From: Pseudomonas fluorescens
Lineage (GTDB): Bacteria > Pseudomonadota > Gammaproteobacteria > Pseudomonadales > Pseudomonadaceae
Direction of reading: 5' to 3'
Assembly: GCF_001307275.1 (NCBI RefSeq)
Contig: NZ_CP012831.1
Coordinates: forward strand, 6,998,501-7,062,500
DNA: 64,000 bases
The position numbers were made by a program, and so were the translations under genes. This document shows, piece after piece, positions 60,313 to 64,000 of this stretch. The notes beneath the pieces are model-generated. The model saw only the letters and a program-made list of their open reading frames with translations. It did no database searches and was not told the DNA's origin. Numbering within the stretch: the stretch's first letter is position 1; every line of letters starts with the position of its first letter.

Positions 60313-61506
60313 ATGACTACCTCAACTTTGAATACGGCCCAGATTGACAGCCGGATCTGGAGCGCCGTGGGGTCTTTGACACTCTGCGTCGCTCTGCTGA
60401 TCGCCGCAGAATTCATGCCAGTGAGTCTCCTGACGCCCATCGCCAACGACCTTCACACCTCACAAGGCATGGCTGGCCAGGCCATTTCCATTTCCGGCTT
60501 CTTTGCGGTGGTGGCAAGTCTTTGCATTGCCTCTATCGCCGGACGCTTCGATCGACGTCATGTCCTGGTCTCGATGACCCTGCTGATGCTCATTTCGCTG
60601 GTGGTCATCGCTTTGGCGCCGGGCTTCACTTGGTTGATGATCGCCAGAGCTTTTCTAGGCGTCGCAATCGGTGGTTTCTGGGCATTGTCCACCGCCACTG
60701 TGCTTCGGATAGTCCCGGAGGAGGCTGTGCCCAAAGCCTTGGGCATGATCTATATGGGCCACTCAGTGGCCGCTGCGTTTGCCGCACCCATTGGGGCCTA
60801 TGTGGGAGGTCATCTGGGGTGGCGCTTTGTGTTCGCGGCGCTTGTACCGATTGTCATCATTAACGTGATCTGGCAATACAAAAGCTTGCCCGCAATGCAG
60901 CCAGAAAAAACCATTCCCCTTTCCAGGCTGTTCGGGGTGCTGAAACGTCGGAACGTCATGTTCGGTCTGCTGGCCGCCATGCTGACGTTTGGTGGTACAT
61001 TCACCGCTTTCACTTATTTGCGGCCATTTCTCGAACAGGTTACTGGCGTCGACTCCACTCAACTGTCGGTTTTATTGTTGAGCCTGGGCATAGCCGGTTT
61101 CGGTGGTACGTACATCGTCAGCCGACTGCTGGAAAAACAATTCCTCTTCCAATTGTTGCGCTGGCTTCCGGTGGCGTTGGCTGTCATGACGGTGGCTCTG
61201 GCCGAGTTGGGCTACAGTTTCGCAGCCGCCGCCATCATGATGTTTGCCTGGGGGATGTTGTACTCGGCCATCCCAGTATGCTGGTCGACCTGGCTCGCCA
61301 AAGAGGTAAGCGATGAGCCCGAAACTGGCGGTGGACTGATGGTTGCAGCTATCCAGATGGCGATCATGGTCGGAGGCGCTTTCGGTGGCAGCTTGCTGGA
61401 TCATGTATCGGTAACAGCCCCGCTGATTGGCGGCAGCGTATTGCTCATCCTGGCAGCGCTAGTCGTTGGGAATGGCGGGCGGCTTACCCAGTCCACGCCC
61501 GCCTGA
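60313..61506 (+). CDS. MFS transporter (efflux type)
   Basis: The 397-residue transporter has about twelve membrane segments, beginning WSAVGSLTLCVALLIAAEFM (residues 16-35), and the MFS loop signature in GRFDRRHVLVSMTLLMLIS. The family resembles sugar-efflux/drug exporters (LLTPIANDLHTSQGMAGQAI is a hallmark of the AraJ/PbuE-like group). The start at 60313 follows AGGAA; a longer in-frame start at 60271 adds a non-conserved leader. It stands alone after the LysR gene. The region 60061-60312 contains only its promoter region. The substrate is unknown. Confidence 0.9.
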   Translation: MTTSTLNTAQIDSRIWSAVGSLTLCVALLIAAEFMPVSLLTPIANDLHTSQGMAGQAISISGFFAVVASLCIASIAGRFDRRHVLVSMTLLMLISLVVIALAPGFTWLMIARAFLGVAIGGFWALSTATVLRIVPEEAVPKALGMIYMGHSVAAAFAAPIGAYVGGHLGWRFVFAALVPIVIINVIWQYKSLPAMQPEKTIPLSRLFGVLKRRNVMFGLLAAMLTFGGTFTAFTYLRPFLEQVTGVDSTQLSVLLLSLGIAGFGGTYIVSRLLEKQFLFQLLRWLPVALAVMTVALAELGYSFAAAAIMMFAWGMLYSAIPVCWSTWLAKEVSDEPETGGGLMVAAIQMAIMVGGAFGGSLLDHVSVTAPLIGGSVLLILAALVVGNGGRLTQSTPA

Positions 61507-61541
61507 TAGCCTCTTGTGCCCAAGCCGTCGCTATGCATCCG

Positions 61542-62444
61542 CTACCTCAATAACAGCGGTGCATCGTCTTTAAGCACGTTCAGCAGTACTTGCGCCGCCG
61601 GCGACAAATAGGCGCCGGTTCGCACGAAAACGACAATCGTGCGTTTCATTGTTGTTTCCTTGAGCTTGATCTCCCGAAGGTGCGTCACACCCTTTACGTC
61701 TTCGAGAGTCTCCCGGGCCAGAAAACTGAGCAGGTTGGTTTCACCAATCAGGCGCGGCAGCAAGGAGATCGAAGTCGTTTCGATCTGCACTTGAGGCAAA
61801 GGCAGGTCTCTGGACTGAAACGCATTGTCTATCCAGCGTCGGGCCGGCACGGCGGTGGCCGGCAGCACCCAACGGTACTGGCACAAATCGCGCAACTCAT
61901 AACCTGCGCTAAACAGCGGGTGGTTGCGGCTGGCGACCACTACCGCCTCATCGTCAAACAACGCATGAAATTCCAACAAAGGATCTGCTTCGTACTGCGG
62001 GCAGATCACCATGTCCAGCCGCCCGGAAAAAAGTGATTCGCGCAGTAAATCGTCCTGCCCAATCACCAGGTTCAAGGTGATCTGCGGCGCACGTGAAAGC
62101 AGAGTCGCGGTCAGGTGCGGGAGTAGGTGATCAGCCATGGAAGCAGCGCAGCCCAGGCGAATATTGCCCATCACCCCGTTGGCAACATCACGTATCTCTC
62201 GCTGGGTTTCGGCAACGCTCTGCTGTAGCTGTTTGCCACGCACCTTCAGCAACTCCCCCACTGCCGTCAGCTTGATCCGACGCCCGTCGCGTTCGAACAG
62301 CCGGGCACCTAGAGACTCCTCAAGTCGTTGGATGCTTTTAGTCAGCGCCGGCTGACTGCGGTTGAGCTTTTGTGCGGCCCTGCCCAGATGGCCCAGCTCG
62401 GCGATGACTTCAAAATAGGCAAGGTCACGCAGGTCCATATTCAT
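61542..62444 (-). CDS. LysR-family transcriptional regulator
   Basis: The 300-residue LysR regulator starts at the ATG 62444; an in-frame ATG at 62438 gives the conventional MDLRDLAYFEVIAELGHLGR. The helix-turn-helix reads LGRAAQKLNRSQPALTKSIQ, then LEESLGARLFERDGRRIKLT (about residues 18-58). The effector domain is typical in length. It diverges from the AbrB-family membrane protein gene (62568) across a 123-bp AT-rich region with inverted repeats, so it probably controls that gene. Confidence 0.92.
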   Translation of the reverse strand: MNMDLRDLAYFEVIAELGHLGRAAQKLNRSQPALTKSIQRLEESLGARLFERDGRRIKLTAVGELLKVRGKQLQQSVAETQREIRDVANGVMGNIRLGCAASMADHLLPHLTATLLSRAPQITLNLVIGQDDLLRESLFSGRLDMVICPQYEADPLLEFHALFDDEAVVVASRNHPLFSAGYELRDLCQYRWVLPATAVPARRWIDNAFQSRDLPLPQVQIETTSISLLPRLIGETNLLSFLARETLEDVKGVTHLREIKLKETTMKRTIVVFVRTGAYLSPAAQVLLNVLKDDAPLLLR

Positions 62445-62494
62445 CAACCAAAGTTATCAATCAATCGATATTAGAAAATAGACTTTATCAAACA

Positions 62495-62526
62495 CGCTAT
62501 CAATAATTATCAGCACATCGATAGCG
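62495..62526. promoter_or_regulatory. Inverted repeat between LysR and AbrB-family genes
   Basis: CGCTATC (62495-62501) and GATAGCG (62520-62526) form a 7-bp inverted repeat 18 bp apart. Between them lies ATAATTAT, and related ATCAAT/ATCGAT half-sites occur from 62457 to 62470. This fits LysR binding at a divergent promoter. Confidence 0.55.
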
Positions 62527-62567
62527 ATGCCACGCCCTCAAGGCGACCAGCGATTGGAGCACGACTC

Positions 62568-63650
62568 TTGTCTTCTTCTGCCAGATTTTCTCTACATGCC
62601 TACCCCGCGCCATTCAAATGGTTGGCGCTTGCGCTAGTGGCTGGAGCAGCCGGTCAGTTGCTGAAGTTTCTAGGGGTGCCAGCCGGCCAGTTCCTGGGGC
62701 CGATGATGGTCGCCATCGTGTTTGGAACGTTCGGTGCGGGTATACAGCTCCATCCCTACGCCTTCAAGCTGGGCCAAGGTTGTGTTGGCATTCTGGCGGC
62801 CCATTCCATGACGCTGGCAGTGCTTCTCTCGATAGCCCAGTCCTGGCCGATGATGCTGCTGGCAACCGCCGCAACGGTTTGCCTCAGTGCTCTGGTCGGA
62901 CTAGCCTTGGTATGGGCAGGCATTCCGGCCAGCACCGCCGCATGGGGAACGGCTCCAGGCGCTGCCTCGGCGATGGTCTCGATGGCGGATGAGTACGGTG
63001 CCGATTCGCGAGTAGTCGCCACCATGCAATACGTACGAGTCGTGTGCGTGGTGATGATCGGCGCACTGGTGAGCCACTGGGTCGGGGCACCGACAGGCGG
63101 CGAAACGCACGTGACAAACGTCGAGCCGCAGAGCTTCGGACTACTTAATCTAGGCCTGACCATCGCCACGCTGCTTGCTGGTGTTGCACTGGGCAATCGA
63201 GTGCCCGCCGGGGCGCTGCTGATGCCGTTGCTGCTGGGTGGCGCCTTGCAAATCAGCGGCCTGTTGCACATCGCGCTGCCCGACTGGCTCCTCGCTACTG
63301 CTTATGGCGCACTGGGTTGCTACGTCGGCTTGCGCTTTGACCGCCCAACGATTGGGTACGTCTGGCGGCGCCTGCCGGCGATGATAATGGGTGCCACGCT
63401 TTTGATCGCGCTGTGCGCATTATCTGCCTGGCTATTGGCAACAATATCGGACAGGGATTTCCTCTCGATTTACCTGGCCACCAGCCCGGGCGGGCTCGAC
63501 ACGATGGCGATCATCGCGGTGGACACGCATTCCGACGTGGGACTGGTGCTGGCAATGCAGACCCTGCGATTGTTTGCGGTCATCCTGACAGGGGCTTTTG
63601 TGGCACGGCTGATCATTCGCTTGTCTGAGCACCGCCAGATAACGTCATAG
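62568..63650 (+). CDS. AbrB-family membrane protein (putative transporter)
   Basis: The 360-residue integral membrane protein has about ten hydrophobic segments and a two-fold internal repeat. Each half has a GQFLGPMMVAIVFGTFG or GNRVPAGALLMPLLLGGALQ-like stretch, the duplicated AbrB/ammonia-monooxygenase-like membrane fold. ATSPGGLDTMAIIAVDTHSD near the C terminus is a family hallmark. Despite the family name it is not the DNA-binding AbrB. The start is TTG at 62568 with GGAG nine bases upstream; a later start would cut into the first helix region. It is divergent from the LysR regulator. The transport substrate is unknown; some members are linked to carboxylate uptake. Confidence 0.85.
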   Translation: MSSSARFSLHAYPAPFKWLALALVAGAAGQLLKFLGVPAGQFLGPMMVAIVFGTFGAGIQLHPYAFKLGQGCVGILAAHSMTLAVLLSIAQSWPMMLLATAATVCLSALVGLALVWAGIPASTAAWGTAPGAASAMVSMADEYGADSRVVATMQYVRVVCVVMIGALVSHWVGAPTGGETHVTNVEPQSFGLLNLGLTIATLLAGVALGNRVPAGALLMPLLLGGALQISGLLHIALPDWLLATAYGALGCYVGLRFDRPTIGYVWRRLPAMIMGATLLIALCALSAWLLATISDRDFLSIYLATSPGGLDTMAIIAVDTHSDVGLVLAMQTLRLFAVILTGAFVARLIIRLSEHRQITS

Positions 63651-63812
63651 GCTTAAGCCACACCGCAAATGTCCGCATGCCCGAGGGCTGGCTTCTCCTA
63701 CTCGGCAACACTTCCCTGTCGCTCACCATCGCTAGCAAACTCCTCCGTAAACTCTACGCACCACGCACCGGAATGTTATTGTTCATGCGCACTCACGAAG
63801 ATCATTCAAGCC

Positions 63813-64000
63813 ATGCAAGATGACATCCTTAAGCAATCCTTTGGTGGGTTGATGGCCTTTATTGCCGTCGCCCGGGAAAAGAGTTTTACTCGAGCAGCAG
63901 CACATCTAGGCCTGTCTCAATCCGCGGTCAGCCATGCCGTCAGCTCACTGGAGCGAAATCTGGGCACGCGCTTGCTTGCGCGCAACTCCCGCTCAGTCTC
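63813..64000 (+). CDS. LysR-family regulator, 3'-truncated by window end
   Basis: The frame opens at ATG 63813 and runs off the end of the window. The visible 62 residues are a LysR DNA-binding domain: GGLMAFIAVAREKSFTRAAA, then HLGLSQSAVSHAVSSLERNL and GTRLLARNSRSVS. It resembles the LysR protein at 59167 in this region. Its regulated genes lie outside the window. Confidence 0.9.
   Translation, partial: MQDDILKQSFGGLMAFIAVAREKSFTRAAAHLGLSQSAVSHAVSSLERNLGTRLLARNSRSV

Overview
The window looks like the chromosome of a Pseudomonas species, probably from the P. putida / P. fluorescens side of the genus. The reasons are the high G+C, gene families typical of that genus, and a triple array of the GTGGGAGCGAGC-type REP hairpins found in Pseudomonas. 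Genes are dense, most have clear Shine-Dalgarno starts, and many are translationally coupled through ATGA or GTGA overlaps.

The core (about 4.2-32.2 kb) is a complete methylated-amine catabolic cluster. It runs trimethylamine -> trimethylamine N-oxide (tmm) -> dimethylamine (tdm) -> methylamine (a dmm-type heme/flavin N-demethylase with a GcvT-like partner) -> gamma-glutamylmethylamide (gmaS) -> N-methylglutamate (mgsABC) -> glutamate plus methylene-tetrahydrofolate (mgdABCD). Each half carries its own C1-folate exit: one purU and one folD in the TMA/DMA half, and a second purU-folD pair fused to the mgd operon. An APC permease and an AmtB ammonium channel provide candidate transport. Control looks layered. 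A histidine kinase / LuxR-type regulator / PAS protein operon diverges from the dmm operon, and an XRE-cupin regulator sits between gmaS and purU2. A repeated motif TTCCC-N4-RGAA occurs in three intergenic regions of the cluster. The operon blocks are dmm-purU-tmm-tdm-permease-folD (+), amtB (-), gmaS-mgsABC (-), the regulator (+) and purU-folD-mgdABCD (+).

Left of the core (0-4.2 kb) is the end of a small oxidative gene set (a DUF1185 protein, a zinc-type alcohol dehydrogenase, a cupin, a 3-hydroxyacyl-CoA dehydrogenase and a TetR regulator). It stops at a broken luciferase-like monooxygenase gene joined to the PAS gene. Right of the core, 32.2-32.7 kb holds a LysR remnant and an IS3-type transposase remnant. 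A rhizopine mocDEF-like oxygenase module follows (desaturase-type oxygenase, Rieske ferredoxin, ferredoxin reductase, TIM-barrel protein), divergent from a LacI-family regulator with a perfect palindromic operator.

The stretch from 37.5 to 46.8 kb is a scarred accessory region. It holds IS66-type remnants around a DUF1835 gene, a low-G+C orphan gene, a small lipoprotein, and a strong terminator followed by a 21-bp copy of a tRNA-Gly 3' end that looks like an integration scar. Beyond that are a periplasmic PQQ-type sugar dehydrogenase and a catalase-like peroxidase coupled to cytochrome b561. The last part (46.8-64 kb) carries oxidoreductases: an alpha/beta hydrolase with a cysteine nucleophile, an SDR, an aldo/keto reductase, a three-part molybdenum hydroxylase (2Fe-2S subunit, Mo subunit, tri-heme cytochrome c), an aldehyde dehydrogenase, a GMC alcohol dehydrogenase, an F420-type NADP protein, three LysR regulators (the last cut by the window end), an MFS exporter and an AbrB-family membrane protein.

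Functions come from reading translated sequence and recalled family knowledge. No database search was run.
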